From Vibrio sp. BS-M-Sm-2 (GTDB lineage: Bacteria > Pseudomonadota > Gammaproteobacteria > Enterobacterales > Vibrionaceae): a stretch of DNA of 64,000 nt. The notes beneath the pieces were generated by a model that was not told the origin of the DNA, did not search any database, and worked only from the letters and a program-made list of their open reading frames with translations. Where the stretch lies: contig NZ_CP167894.1 of assembly GCF_041504345.1 (NCBI RefSeq), forward strand, positions 3,286,001 to 3,350,000, in the 5' to 3' direction. The number at the start of each line of letters is the position of its first letter. The stretch's first letter is position 1. The translations under genes were made by a program, and so were the position numbers. Below are positions 19,130 through 27,598 of this stretch, one piece after another.

Positions 19130-20560
19130 CTAGTATTCGTAGTTGGCTTCACGTTTTTCAGCTTGCTCTTCCCACTTAGGAACAACCGTGTCTAAGAAGT
19201 GTTGTTTCTCAGCATTCATCTTATCCATGTCCATTCCAAGCGCTTTTTGAGCCGCTTCTTTTGTCGAGATGTCTGGAATCTCGATTGGATCAGTGATGCC
19301 TTTCTTCGCCAGTAGACGAACAATCTTGGTACGAGCATCTGCTGCGCGGTCAACGGCAGTACCTAGCACTTCTAGAGCGATTTCAGGTGCATGCATATGA
19401 ACGCCGTGAGACGCAATAGCGTAGTCCCAACGCCATTGAGCGTGACGGATATCCAGTAGGATAGGCTCCATCTCTTGCTCTGTCGCACCTGCTTCCCATG
19501 CCGCGCCGGCTTCAAAGTGAGCGGCAACGATTTGTTTCTCAGCGGTCAGCTTCATGTTTAGCACTTGCGCTTTACGGCTTGAAACGATGTTACGCATAGT
19601 TTCTTTAGACTGAGTATGACAGTTTGCACACGTATCTTCGAAGCGGTCGAATGGGTTACCCACTTTATGGTCGGTATAAACGGTGCCGTCTTCTTTGGTC
19701 ACTTTCGGCATATGACAATCAACACAAGCCACTTTGTTTTTGCCGTGAATACCTTCACGCCATGTTTCATAGCCAGGGTGCTGTGCTTTTAGCATTGGAG
19801 CTTTAGATACTTTGTGCGTCCAATCTTTAAAGCCAATGTCATCGTAATACTCTTCCATTTGTTCAACACGAGTCCCTTTATCCCAAGGGAACTTCACGCC
19901 TTTTGTTGGCCCTGTGAAGTAGTATTCCACGTGACATTGAGCACAAACGGAAGCTTGTTGATCTAAACGACCTTGGTCTTCAAACTTCTTACCAATCGCT
20001 TCGAATGCACGCTCTACATAAGGACGAGTCACTTTCAGCGCAGGCTCACCGTTTTTAAAGCCTTCACTTTGTGTGTCATGACAGTCGGCACAGCCAATAG
20101 GGTTAGTGATTTCACTACCAAGACGCGCCCATTTACCTTCGAAGTAACCATCTTCGCCACGCTCTTCGATAACACGTGCTACATCAGGGCTCTTACAGCT
20201 CCAACATGCCATTGGCATTGGACCAGAGTTTTCGTCAGTTGGGCCACCTGTACGAAGTGTTTGTCGTACATCATCAAGGGCATAAAAGTGCCCACGGGCT
20301 TTGTTGTAATCTTTTGCAAACCCATAGCCAGCCCATAGGATGACCATATTTGGATCTTCTTTTAGTGCATCTTCAATGGCTTCGCTTTCTGAGGTCTGTC
20401 TCCATGAATGATATTGATCTGGGTGGTTTTGCTCGAACTGGTCGTTACGAGGATCGCCAATTTCTTTTTGTTCAGACGCAGCAAAACTGGTCGCGCTTGC
20501 TAGTGATGTGCTAACCATTAATAGTGCTGTGACCGAATTACGTATCCAATGCTTTTTCAC
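19130..20560 (-). CDS. nrfA: Cytochrome c552 nitrite reductase (ammonia-forming)
   Basis: A 476-aa pentahaem periplasmic enzyme that reduces nitrite to ammonia with six electrons. After a signal peptide (residues 1-28) come the catalytic-haem motif CWSCK at 119-123, with Lys as axial ligand, and four normal CxxCH motifs: CADCH, CAQCH, CVDCH and CANCH. The active-site region includes [16 protein letters not shown]. Its electron donor NrfB and the quinol module NrfCD are encoded on the opposite strand 480 bases away. That gap holds an FNR-like site, so anaerobic induction is likely. The length is close to E. coli NrfA (478). Confidence 0.97.
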   Translation of the reverse strand: MKKHWIRNSVTALLMVSTSLASATSFAASEQKEIGDPRNDQFEQNHPDQYHSWRQTSESEAIEDALKEDPNMVILWAGYGFAKDYNKARGHFYALDDVRQTLRTGGPTDENSGPMPMACWSCKSPDVARVIEERGEDGYFEGKWARLGSEITNPIGCADCHDTQSEGFKNGEPALKVTRPYVERAFEAIGKKFEDQGRLDQQASVCAQCHVEYYFTGPTKGVKFPWDKGTRVEQMEEYYDDIGFKDWTHKVSKAPMLKAQHPGYETWREGIHGKNKVACVDCHMPKVTKEDGTVYTDHKVGNPFDRFEDTCANCHTQSKETMRNIVSSRKAQVLNMKLTAEKQIVAAHFEAGAAWEAGATEQEMEPILLDIRHAQWRWDYAIASHGVHMHAPEIALEVLGTAVDRAADARTKIVRLLAKKGITDPIEIPDISTKEAAQKALGMDMDKMNAEKQHFLDTVVPKWEEQAEKREANYEY

Positions 20561-20687
20561 AGTGATATCTCCAATATACTGATTTTTATACCAAGCGTTG
20601 TGAGTTTGCTATTCAAATTAAGAACTGGAGAATTCCTGTTTATATTAATTCATAAACAAACACATTTTGTTACGTGTTGAGTATTGC

Positions 20688-20701
20688 TTGTTTTAGATCA
20701 A
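20688..20701. promoter_or_regulatory. FNR-like site upstream of nrfA
   Basis: TTGTTTTAGATCAA matches the FNR consensus TTGATNNNNATCAA in nine of ten fixed positions. It lies 128 bases from the nrfA start and about 340 from nrfB in the divergent gap, so it may serve nrfA. A partial Fur-like segment (GAATTATTATCAT) is nearby at about 20785-20797. Confidence 0.65.
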
Positions 20702-20947
20702 TTAATGGTAGTGACTTCAATCACGTTGAAGTTTATATAACCCTAAAGAGGTATTGTCGGTTGCATTTGTTAGAGATTAATTGAGAATTATTATCATATA
20801 TAACAAGCAATTACCTGAATTGGCTATGATATAAATAGGGTGATTGTCTTCACAGATTAACCCATTCAAATTTCGTATTACCCAATTAGAGGTATATTCT
20901 AACTGTAGAAAGCGTTGTGGCTTATCCAAAATAAGAATTGATATCAT

Positions 20948-20971
20948 TTAAACGATAATAATATCGTTTAA
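20948..20971. promoter_or_regulatory. Palindrome in front of nrfB, candidate operator
   Basis: TTAAACGATA and TATCGTTTAA form perfect 10-bp arms around ATAA, 70 bases before nrfB. No T run follows, so a protein-binding site is more likely than a terminator. The binder is unknown; it does not fit the FNR or NarL consensus well. Confidence 0.6.
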
Positions 20972-21041
20972 GGGTACTTTTGTTTAACCGGAATATTATT
21001 TAGTTGAGAGTTAAATAATGCCGGTATAAGGAAAGGATAAA

Positions 21042-21626
21042 ATGGGCAATATTAAATTGGCCATAGTCATAATGCTTAAATCCCTTCTAGCATTCTGCCT
21101 CTATGGTTATTCCATTCATGCTGTTGCTGAGCCTGCTGTTACGCAAGTAGGAGAGTCAACAAGACATGAAGTCGAATTAATACGTGACAAAGACTACAAG
21201 TGTGTTCAATGCCATAAAGATTCAAAAGAAACGGTATTGGGTTCACATGGTGAAAGTGCACACGCTTTACTTGGTCGTGAAGTAAATTGTACCGACTGTC
21301 ATAGTTCTATTAGCCCCGATCACCGTGAAGGTGCGCCTGAAGTGGTGAAGTATCGCGCGGCTCAATCACAACCGGGAACCGAAAAGGTATTCCTAGACCC
21401 TAGCTTAATTTTAGATGCCAATAGCCAATGTATAGATTGTCACAAACCGGATGATCTGCGCGAAGCGAGTTGGACCCACGATGTTCACGCGCAAAACTTA
21501 ACGTGTTCAAACTGCCATGATGTTCATGCGACTGAAGCAAAGGTGTTGGGCTTAGATAAAAAGCAAACCATCAAGCTGTGTGTGGATTGCCATTCAGACT
21601 TCAACCAGAAGAAAGAAGAGGAGTAA
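21042..21626 (+). CDS. nrfB: Pentahaem cytochrome c NrfB, electron donor to NrfA
   Basis: A 194-aa protein with a signal peptide (hydrophobic stretch about residues 9-29) and five CxxCH haem sites: CVQCH, CTDCH, CIDCH, CSNCH and CVDCH. NrfB accepts electrons from the membrane NrfCD module and passes them to NrfA in the periplasm. The start ATG 21042 follows AAGGAAAGG. It is the first gene of nrfB-C-D-E-(thioredoxin)-F, divergent from nrfA, and nrfC follows after 3 bases. Confidence 0.93.
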   Translation: MGNIKLAIVIMLKSLLAFCLYGYSIHAVAEPAVTQVGESTRHEVELIRDKDYKCVQCHKDSKETVLGSHGESAHALLGREVNCTDCHSSISPDHREGAPEVVKYRAAQSQPGTEKVFLDPSLILDANSQCIDCHKPDDLREASWTHDVHAQNLTCSNCHDVHATEAKVLGLDKKQTIKLCVDCHSDFNQKKEEE

Positions 21627-21629
21627 TCT

Positions 21630-22317
21630 ATGAGCTGCTCAAGAAGAAACTTTTTAGCAGGCGCTGGTGCCGTTATTTTTACCACGGGTGTAGCGGGAAC
21701 TGCGGCGGTGACAAGTCGTAAAACGTTGGCCAATGTTCAAGAAGATGGTGCTAAACGTTATGGAATGATTCATGACGAAACCGCGTGTATTGGTTGTACT
21801 GCTTGTACAGAAGCGTGTCAGTGAAGTGAATAAAGTACCTGAAGGCGTGTCGCGCTTAGAAATTATTAAGAGCGAACCCCAAGGCGAATATCCAAATGTT
21901 GATTACCGTTTTACTCGTAACTCTTGCCAACATTGTGATAACGCGCCTTGCGTGATGGTATGCCCAACAGGCGCGGCCTATAAAGATGAAAAAACTGGCA
22001 TTGTTGATGTGCATAAAGAGAAGTGTGTCGGTTGTGGTTACTGTTTGTTAGCGTGCCCGTATCAAGTGCGTTTCTTCCACCCAGAGAACAAATCGGCTGA
22101 TAAATGTAACTTCTGTCGTGATACCAATCTTGCACAAGGGAAGTTGCCTGCTTGTGTCGAATCTTGCCCGACCAAGGCACTAGTATTTGGCGATCTAAAT
22201 GACCCTGAGAGTGAGATAAACCAGGTGCTTCAATCTGAGGTGGTTTACAGAGATAAAGCTTATCTAGGTACTCAGCCAAAACTCTATAAAGTACCACACC
22301 AAAAAGGGGAGATTTGA
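21630..22317 (+). pseudogene. nrfC: NrfC 4Fe-4S ferredoxin, single-base frameshift
   Basis: Two frames (21630-21824 and about 21818-22317) encode one NrfC of about 228 aa. The first has a Tat-type signal (CSRRNFLAGAGAV) and the first cluster motif CIGCTACTEAC. The second continues EVNKVPEGVSRLEII, then CQHCDNAPCVMVCPTGA, CVGCGYCLLACPY and CNFCRDTN. The first frame ends TGT CAG TGA, while the expected reading is TGT CGT GAA, so one extra A near 21820 breaks the gene just after the first cluster. With it removed the protein matches E. coli NrfC closely. The four-cluster protein normally carries electrons from NrfD to NrfB. A real lesion would block the quinol route; a sequencing error is equally possible. 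Confidence 0.9.
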
Positions 22318-22319
22318 TT

Positions 22320-23294
22320 ATGAGTGCATGGGACGCAGCTTTTCAGTCTGGTACCGTGGTATGGGATTGGATTATAGCAATCTATCTATTTCTCGCGGGG
22401 ATGTCGGCGGGTGCCGTAATGATCTCCATTTACCTAAAGCGTAAGGTTATTGAAGGCGATCCTGCTCATAATGGTGTGTTAAAGGCCACGGCTTTTCTTG
22501 CGCCATTTGGGATCATTTCAGGTCTGCTTATCTTAGTTTTCCACCTGACAAAACCGTTATCCTTTTGGAAGATCATGATCTTCTATAATCCAACGTCTGT
22601 GATGTCGATGGGTGTGATCTTATTCCAAGTATATATGGTGATCTTATTCCTTTGGATCGGCATTATATTTAGAGATCAAATAGTCGTGTTCTTGAATGAT
22701 CAAGCATGGCTAAAAGGGCGACTTGATTTTGTCGGTAATTGGATTGGCAAATTAGAAGTGTTTGAGAATGCTCTGGAAATATTCTTAGCTGTTCTTGCTC
22801 TTATGCTTGCCGCTTATACCGGATTCTTGCTTTCAGCTTTAAATACTTTCCCACTATTGAATAACCCAGTGCTGCCGATTTTGTTCTTATTCTCGAGCTT
22901 ATCTTCGGGAGCGGCGGCGTGTATTTTATTTGGTGTGCTGGTCTTTAAAGAATCACCTCATAGCCCGACTATTTCATGGATTCACGGATTCGAACGTCCA
23001 GTCGTGATGTTTGAGTTGTTTGTTCTAATTACTTTCTTTACTGGGCTTATCTTCGCTGGTGGTCAAAGTGAGCAAGCAGTATGGAACGCAATTGGCAGTG
23101 GTTTCTGGGCGAGTTGGTTCTGGTACGGCGTCATCGGTGTCGGCATGGTTTTACCGTTGTTGCTCAATGCAGTGACACCAACCTCAATCCGCCATAGCTC
23201 GGTGTATATTTTTTCTGTGACTTCGCTAAGCCTAATGGGTGTATTAATGCTGCGAACTTTTGTCCTTTATGCAGGGCAGTTAACGATAGCTTAA
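22320..23294 (+). CDS. nrfD: NrfD membrane quinol dehydrogenase subunit
   Basis: A 324-aa integral membrane protein of the NrfD/PsrC family with about eight hydrophobic helices. The N-terminal AWDAAFQSGTVVWDWIIAIYLFLAG and the SAGAVMIS turn are typical. It oxidises quinol and hands electrons to NrfC. ATG 22320 comes 3 bases after the nrfC stop, with AAAAAGGGGAG in front. A hairpin with 8-bp arms (GCAGATGT/ACATCTGC, 23317-23342) lies in the gap to nrfE. The gene is intact although nrfC is not. Confidence 0.9.
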   Translation: MSAWDAAFQSGTVVWDWIIAIYLFLAGMSAGAVMISIYLKRKVIEGDPAHNGVLKATAFLAPFGIISGLLILVFHLTKPLSFWKIMIFYNPTSVMSMGVILFQVYMVILFLWIGIIFRDQIVVFLNDQAWLKGRLDFVGNWIGKLEVFENALEIFLAVLALMLAAYTGFLLSALNTFPLLNNPVLPILFLFSSLSSGAAACILFGVLVFKESPHSPTISWIHGFERPVVMFELFVLITFFTGLIFAGGQSEQAVWNAIGSGFWASWFWYGVIGVGMVLPLLLNAVTPTSIRHSSVYIFSVTSLSLMGVLMLRTFVLYAGQLTIA

Positions 23295-23316
23295 TTTCGC
23301 GCAAGTTTATTAGTGA

Positions 23317-23342
23317 GCAGATGTCGGATAATAAACATCTGC
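23317..23342 (+). promoter_or_regulatory. Hairpin in the nrfD-nrfE gap
   Basis: GCAGATGT and ACATCTGC pair around a 10-base loop, with no T run afterwards. It may separate the structural genes from the assembly genes at the mRNA level. Confidence 0.5.
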
Positions 23343-23422
23343 TTATTAATGAACATGTTTTTAGTAAACATGAGATGCGTGTTCAGATCGGCTCTGCTCT
23401 AGCGGAGCCTTATTGAGGTGAT

Positions 23423-25339
23423 ATGGTCGGTTCTTTGGGGCTGTTTAGTTTAGTGTTGGTTGCTGTACTCAGTAGCATTATTGGTGTGCATTCGTTTTAT
23501 CAAATGCTAAACAAACGGACGCAAAATATAAGTTTAATCCGCAGTTTCTCTCTTTCAAGTGCATTGCTTTCTCTCACTTCTGTCGCATTGCTTGGCTATG
23601 CTTTTGTCAGTGATGACTTCTCTATTCTCTATGTCGCTGAGCATTCAAATACTCAATTACCCTCATTTTTTAAGCTCGCAGCCGTATGGGCTGGCCATGA
23701 AGGTTCCTTGTTATTTTGGGTGCTGACGATCAGCGTCTGGTCTGGCGTGATCGCCTTACAAAAACACTATTCGAATGAATATCAAAGCCGTGTGTTGTGG
23801 GTAATGAATCTACTGCTCGCGATATTTGCTTGGTTCACCTTATTCGCATCAAACCCATTTGAAATGAATTCGATTTTGCCGCTAGAAGGGCGTGACCTTA
23901 ACCCAATGCTGCAAGATGTCGGTCTGATTTTTCACCCTCCATTACTTTATCTTGGCTATGTCGGCTTTTCTGTGGTGTTGGCGTTTGCCGTTGCAGCCTT
24001 ACTGGTAGATCCAATCGAGTTTGATTGGGTTGCCCATTGTCGCAGTTGGTGTTTGGTTGCTTGGATCTTTTTAACCGCAGGGATCATTCTTGGTTCGTGG
24101 TGGGCTTATTACGAATTAGGTTGGGGCGGCTGGTGGTTCTGGGATCCTGTTGAAAATGCCAGCTTGTTGCCGTGGCTTACTTCGACCGCTTTGCTGCACA
24201 GCCTAGGCGTTGCAAAGGGCAAACAACAACTACTGAAATGGTCTCTTAGTCTTGCTTTTATTACGTTTTGTTTGAGTATCTTAGGCACCTTTATTGTTCG
24301 TTCTGGCGTACTTACATCGGTACACGCTTTTGCTGTTGACCCAACCAAAGGTATCGCACTGCTGCTTATATTGGTTTTGGTACTGGTGAGCTCATTTTCT
24401 CTGCTTATCGTTAGAGGGGAGTCTTTTGAATCAAGCCCTATTACCAGCTTCACCAGTAAGAGCTTTTTGAGTTTAGTCGCGGTACTCATTTTTGTTCTCG
24501 CAACAGCCGTGGTCGTTTTCGGCACATTTTATCCAATGGTATTTGAACTGCTTGGACTGGGTAACATATCGGTAGGTGCGCCTTACTTTAATCTATTGAT
24601 TGCACCTTTGGCGTTGCTTGCGTTGGCCGTCGTAGGCTTAGCCCCTTTGTTGAGTATTAAGCCTCAAGCGTCGAAAGGCGTTATTATGTTGATAACTCTA
24701 GCATCTATTTGTCTCGGGTCCGCCTGTTACGTTTTGCAAGTAGACAAGATTCAAGTGATGGTTCTGATGACATGGTCACTCGCATTTTGGGTTTTACTCA
24801 CTCACGTTTATGGCTTGGCAGTAACGCACAGTTCCAAGTTCCAACGCAAAGTCTGGGTGATGACCTTTGCCCATGTCGGGGTTGCGGTATTAGCGGTAGG
24901 TGCTGCCATGAATAGCTACCACTCGTTTGAGCGCAGTTATAAGTTAAGCCCAGGAGCGGAAGTCGAGTTCATGGATTGGACGCTTGCTCATCGTGATACT
25001 GAGCTGTATGTCGCTTCAAATTTTACCGCAGAGAAGGCGATACTCAACCTAGAGTCTGGCGAGCAGAGCTTTCCTATTTCGCCGGAAAGAAGACACTACC
25101 AAGTTCGAGTCATGAACATGAGTGAGCCCGCAATGAAGTGGTTCTGGCATGGCGATGTTTATATCACCATGGGAGAGAAAGTAGACTCAACAGGCTATGC
25201 ATTCCGTGTTCAGTACAAGGCGTATGCACGATGGATTTGGTTTGGTGGGTTGCTCTCCATTCTCGGCGCTTTACTCTCATTAACTCATCGTAAAAAGAAA
25301 ACCGTTAAGGCGTCACAGTATGCATACCAGCGTTCGTAA
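23423..25339 (+). CDS. nrfE: Cytochrome c haem lyase NrfE (CcmF family)
   Basis: A 638-aa polytopic membrane protein of the CcmF/NrfE family. The tryptophan-rich periplasmic signature GWGGWWFWDPVENASLLPWL is at about residues 234-253, flanked by helices and conserved His residues (for example FHPPLLYLGYVG). With NrfF it attaches haem to the unusual CWSCK site of NrfA. It overlaps the following thioredoxin-like gene by 20 bases, so the two are translationally coupled. A dedicated lyase fits the presence of the CxxCK enzyme in this locus. Confidence 0.93.
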   Translation: MVGSLGLFSLVLVAVLSSIIGVHSFYQMLNKRTQNISLIRSFSLSSALLSLTSVALLGYAFVSDDFSILYVAEHSNTQLPSFFKLAAVWAGHEGSLLFWVLTISVWSGVIALQKHYSNEYQSRVLWVMNLLLAIFAWFTLFASNPFEMNSILPLEGRDLNPMLQDVGLIFHPPLLYLGYVGFSVVLAFAVAALLVDPIEFDWVAHCRSWCLVAWIFLTAGIILGSWWAYYELGWGGWWFWDPVENASLLPWLTSTALLHSLGVAKGKQQLLKWSLSLAFITFCLSILGTFIVRSGVLTSVHAFAVDPTKGIALLLILVLVLVSSFSLLIVRGESFESSPITSFTSKSFLSLVAVLIFVLATAVVVFGTFYPMVFELLGLGNISVGAPYFNLLIAPLALLALAVVGLAPLLSIKPQASKGVIMLITLASICLGSACYVLQVDKIQVMVLMTWSLAFWVLLTHVYGLAVTHSSKFQRKVWVMTFAHVGVAVLAVGAAMNSYHSFERSYKLSPGAEVEFMDWTLAHRDTELYVASNFTAEKAILNLESGEQSFPISPERRHYQVRVMNMSEPAMKWFWHGDVYITMGEKVDSTGYAFRVQYKAYARWIWFGGLLSILGALLSLTHRKKKTVKASQYAYQRS

Positions 25340-25877
25340 CAAGCTCATCACGTTAATTGTCTTGGCATTAGTGATGGTGTTGGGGTTTGCCTTTGCACTC
25401 AATAATAAGCAGCAATCCACGACTGTGTCGGAGCAGAAGAGGGCATTTCCAGAATTCGTGTCTACTGCGTTAGCCAATAGCGAAGGCATCAGTAGCAAAC
25501 AGAAAATTACGTTGACTGATGTTACTCAGCATCCTTATCAACTAGTAAATGTATGGGCGTCGTGGTGCGGTATCTGCAAAACCGAACATGCTTTTTTGCT
25601 CAAACTTCATGACAAAGGCATTCCAATTGTTGGGCTCAATTATCGAGATAACTCTGCGGCAGCAATTAATGTGCTATCGAACGACGGCAATCCGTATTCA
25701 ACGGTGATCAGTGATCCTCAAGGTAAGCTAGCATTAGAGTTGGGCGTAATTGGCACCCCTGAAACGTATCTGGTCGACGCTGATGGCCAAATCATTAAGA
25801 AGTTACTGGGCGTGGTCAATGAATCTGTATGGCAAGAAGAACTTGCGATGTATTTTGATGGTGTGAATCTATGGTGA
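25320..25877 (+). CDS. Thioredoxin-like c-type cytochrome assembly protein
   Basis: A 185-aa DsbE/CcmG-type protein. An N-terminal membrane anchor (about residues 7-27, LITLIVLALVMVLGFAFAL) is followed by a thioredoxin fold with the redox motif WCGIC and cis-Pro region GTPETYLVD. It should keep the cysteines of apo-NrfA or other cytochromes c reduced in the periplasm. In related bacteria this position is occupied by nrfX or a ccmG copy. It overlaps nrfE by 20 bases and nrfF by 7. Confidence 0.88.
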   Translation: MHTSVRNKLITLIVLALVMVLGFAFALNNKQQSTTVSEQKRAFPEFVSTALANSEGISSKQKITLTDVTQHPYQLVNVWASWCGICKTEHAFLLKLHDKGIPIVGLNYRDNSAAAINVLSNDGNPYSTVISDPQGKLALELGVIGTPETYLVDADGQIIKKLLGVVNESVWQEELAMYFDGVNLW

Positions 25878-26311
25878 AGTCTTTAATACAAACGCTCGTT
25901 ATGCTGTCTACGCTTATGTCTGTTAGTTTTCCGACTTTGGCGGAAGACTTGTTTACAGCCAGCAATAAGGATACGAGTATTCAAGTTGAACTCTTTGAGT
26001 TTGAAAACCCAGAACAGCAGCAGCGCGCTATTACATTGGCAAAAACGCTACGTTGTCCGCAATGCCAGAACCAAAATCTGGTTGAGTCGAACTCTCCGAT
26101 AGCAAAAGACTTGCGCCTCGTTGTATTCAATATGGTGAAAGCAGGTCAGAGTAATAATGAAATTACTCAATATATGACAGAAAGGTTCGGTGAATTTGTG
26201 CTCTATAAACCGGCAATGAGTGTTTCAAACTTATTACTTTGGCTACTTCCGAGCCTATTGTTTCTCTTATTTATATATTTATCAGTAAAAAGTGTTAGAA
26301 AGCGCTCATAA
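25871..26311 (+). CDS. nrfF: Haem lyase subunit NrfF (CcmH N-terminal family)
   Basis: A 146-aa protein with a signal peptide (residues 1-24), the redox motif LRCPQCQNQNLVESNSPIA that defines CcmH/NrfF proteins, and a C-terminal membrane helix (about 118-138). It pairs with NrfE to present the CxxCK apocytochrome for haem attachment. The start lies inside the end of the thioredoxin-like gene. It is the last gene of the nrf assembly operon. Confidence 0.9.
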   Translation: MVKSLIQTLVMLSTLMSVSFPTLAEDLFTASNKDTSIQVELFEFENPEQQQRAITLAKTLRCPQCQNQNLVESNSPIAKDLRLVVFNMVKAGQSNNEITQYMTERFGEFVLYKPAMSVSNLLLWLLPSLLFLLFIYLSVKSVRKRS

Positions 26312-26400
26312 AAATTATGTATTACTGTTTACCAATTGACCTGTATTTTGTAACATTAAAGGATTATAAAGGCTAAGCACTGTTATATAAGGATGTATCT

Positions 26401-26577
26401 GTGGATAACGTAATCTCAAATTTAAAGAAAGAGTTCCATACTCATGTCCGTTCTGACAAATGGGCAGAAAAATACAGTGCGAAATCGAGCATTTCTACGC
26501 TCACTCAAGAAGAGTTAGCTGAATTAGAAAACGCTTGGGTTCAACTTGTCATCTGGAAGCAAACTCAAGTAAGTTGA
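26401..26577 (+). CDS. Small hypothetical protein, 58 aa, GTG start
   Basis: An unrecognised small ORF. GTG 26401 is preceded by TAAGGA at good spacing, and the frame runs 58 codons to TGA before a clear terminator at 26624. The predicted protein begins VDNVISNLKKEFHTHVRSDK and is mixed-charge and soluble, with no signal peptide, Cys or membrane segment. It ends in a hydrophobic helix-like stretch (ENAWVQLVIWKQ). Codon use resembles the neighbours. No function is assigned. Confidence 0.65.
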   Translation: MDNVISNLKKEFHTHVRSDKWAEKYSAKSSISTLTQEELAELENAWVQLVIWKQTQVS

Positions 26578-26623
26578 ACGTTCTGTAAAAAGTGTAGTCT
26601 TAGCCGCAACTGATTAATTTATA

Positions 26624-26656
26624 ACCCCATGTTGGTCATCCCAATGTGGGGTTTTT
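26624..26656 (+). terminator. Rho-independent terminator after the small ORF
   Basis: ACCCCA-TGTTGG and CCAA-TGTGGGGT pair around TCAT, followed by T6. It closes the small ORF unit. Confidence 0.88.
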
Positions 26657-26825
26657 TGTTACCTGAAAAATTATTGTTATAATATAACAATTTGTGCGTA
26701 GTCGACCTTGAAAAAAATTGTTAACAGCCTCATAGTGTCTATCATTAGATAGTTAGCTACAAAATATTGCCTAGACATATAATGTAGTGTCGTTAAACAC
26801 ATCGAATTTTCAAGTGAGTATAGCT

Positions 26826-27422
26826 ATGGCGGAAGTGCGTGCCAGAATAGATTTCAAAGTAGGGGTAACAAGCAGTATTGATGCTGAACTTCTGTCTTTT
26901 CATGGATTGAAAACAGACAAAGAGCATGTTGCTGTGATATTTAAATCAGCAGATAAGACACAAGACATACCTCTAGTTCGTATGCACTCTGAGTGCCTTA
27001 CTGGAGATGTTTTCCATTCTTCTCGCTGTGACTGTGGCGAGCAACTAGACGAAACCATTAGAATTATGGGTGAGACGGGCGGCGTGATTCTTTACTTACG
27101 CCAAGAAGGCCGTGGTATTGGTTTATACAACAAAATCGATGCATACCGTCTGCAAAGCGAAGGTATGAACACTTACGAAGCCAACAACCACTTAGGCTTT
27201 GGTGATGACTTACGTGATTTTACTGAAGCAGCGGAAATGTTACGCGCTTTAGGCACCACAAAAATCCGTTTGGTGACCAACAATCCTAAGAAAATCAATG
27301 AACTTAAATCTTTTGGTATTGAGATTGAAGAAGTGGTGAACACCTCTGCTCATATCAAATCGGGTAATGAAAGCTATCTGAAGGCGAAAGTTTCACACGG
27401 TAAGCATAACCTAGATATCTGA
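26826..27422 (+). CDS. ribA: GTP cyclohydrolase II
   Basis: A 198-aa enzyme for the first step of riboflavin synthesis, which opens GTP to the pyrimidine intermediate. The zinc site is [16 protein letters not shown] (three Cys), followed by [29 protein letters not shown] and LVTNNPKK, all family hallmarks. It is a stand-alone RibA, not a RibBA fusion. The start is ATG 26826 (MAEVRARI); the frame is open from 26787. No FMN riboswitch fold is visible upstream. A terminator follows at 27461. Confidence 0.94.
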   Translation: MAEVRARIDFKVGVTSSIDAELLSFHGLKTDKEHVAVIFKSADKTQDIPLVRMHSECLTGDVFHSSRCDCGEQLDETIRIMGETGGVILYLRQEGRGIGLYNKIDAYRLQSEGMNTYEANNHLGFGDDLRDFTEAAEMLRALGTTKIRLVTNNPKKINELKSFGIEIEEVVNTSAHIKSGNESYLKAKVSHGKHNLDI

Positions 27423-27460
27423 TTCGCTTGCTTGTTGCGCTTAACATAAAAATGTTTAAA

Positions 27461-27486
27461 GACCTCACATATGTGAGGTTTTTTTG
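27461..27486 (+). terminator. Rho-independent terminator of ribA
   Basis: ACCTCACAT and ATGTGAGGT form an uninterrupted palindromic stem, followed by a T7 run. Confidence 0.88.
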
Positions 27487-27531
27487 TATTTATCTTGCAA
27501 TAAAATTGTAAGTTTGTATTATTCAAATCCG

Positions 27532-27558
27532 TAGTGCAAATGATAATGGTTTGCACTA
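27532..27558 (+). promoter_or_regulatory. Fur-box-like palindrome upstream of the imelysin operon
   Basis: TAGTGCAAA and TTTGCACTA form perfect 9-bp arms around TGATAATGG. The inner 19-mer matches the classic Fur consensus at about 13 of 19 positions (core AAATGATAAT). It lies 41 bases before the first imelysin gene, an ideal operator position for iron repression. Confidence 0.75.
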
Positions 27559-27598
27559 TTACTACGAATAATAATTTAAAGCTCAACAAGGATGCTTC

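Noticed and set aside
22975..22995. tRNA T-arm-like GGATTCGAA
   Set aside because: It lies inside nrfD coding sequence and no cloverleaf can be drawn around it.
26657..26825. FMN riboswitch before ribA
   Set aside because: The leader is too short and lacks the conserved RFN-element stems.
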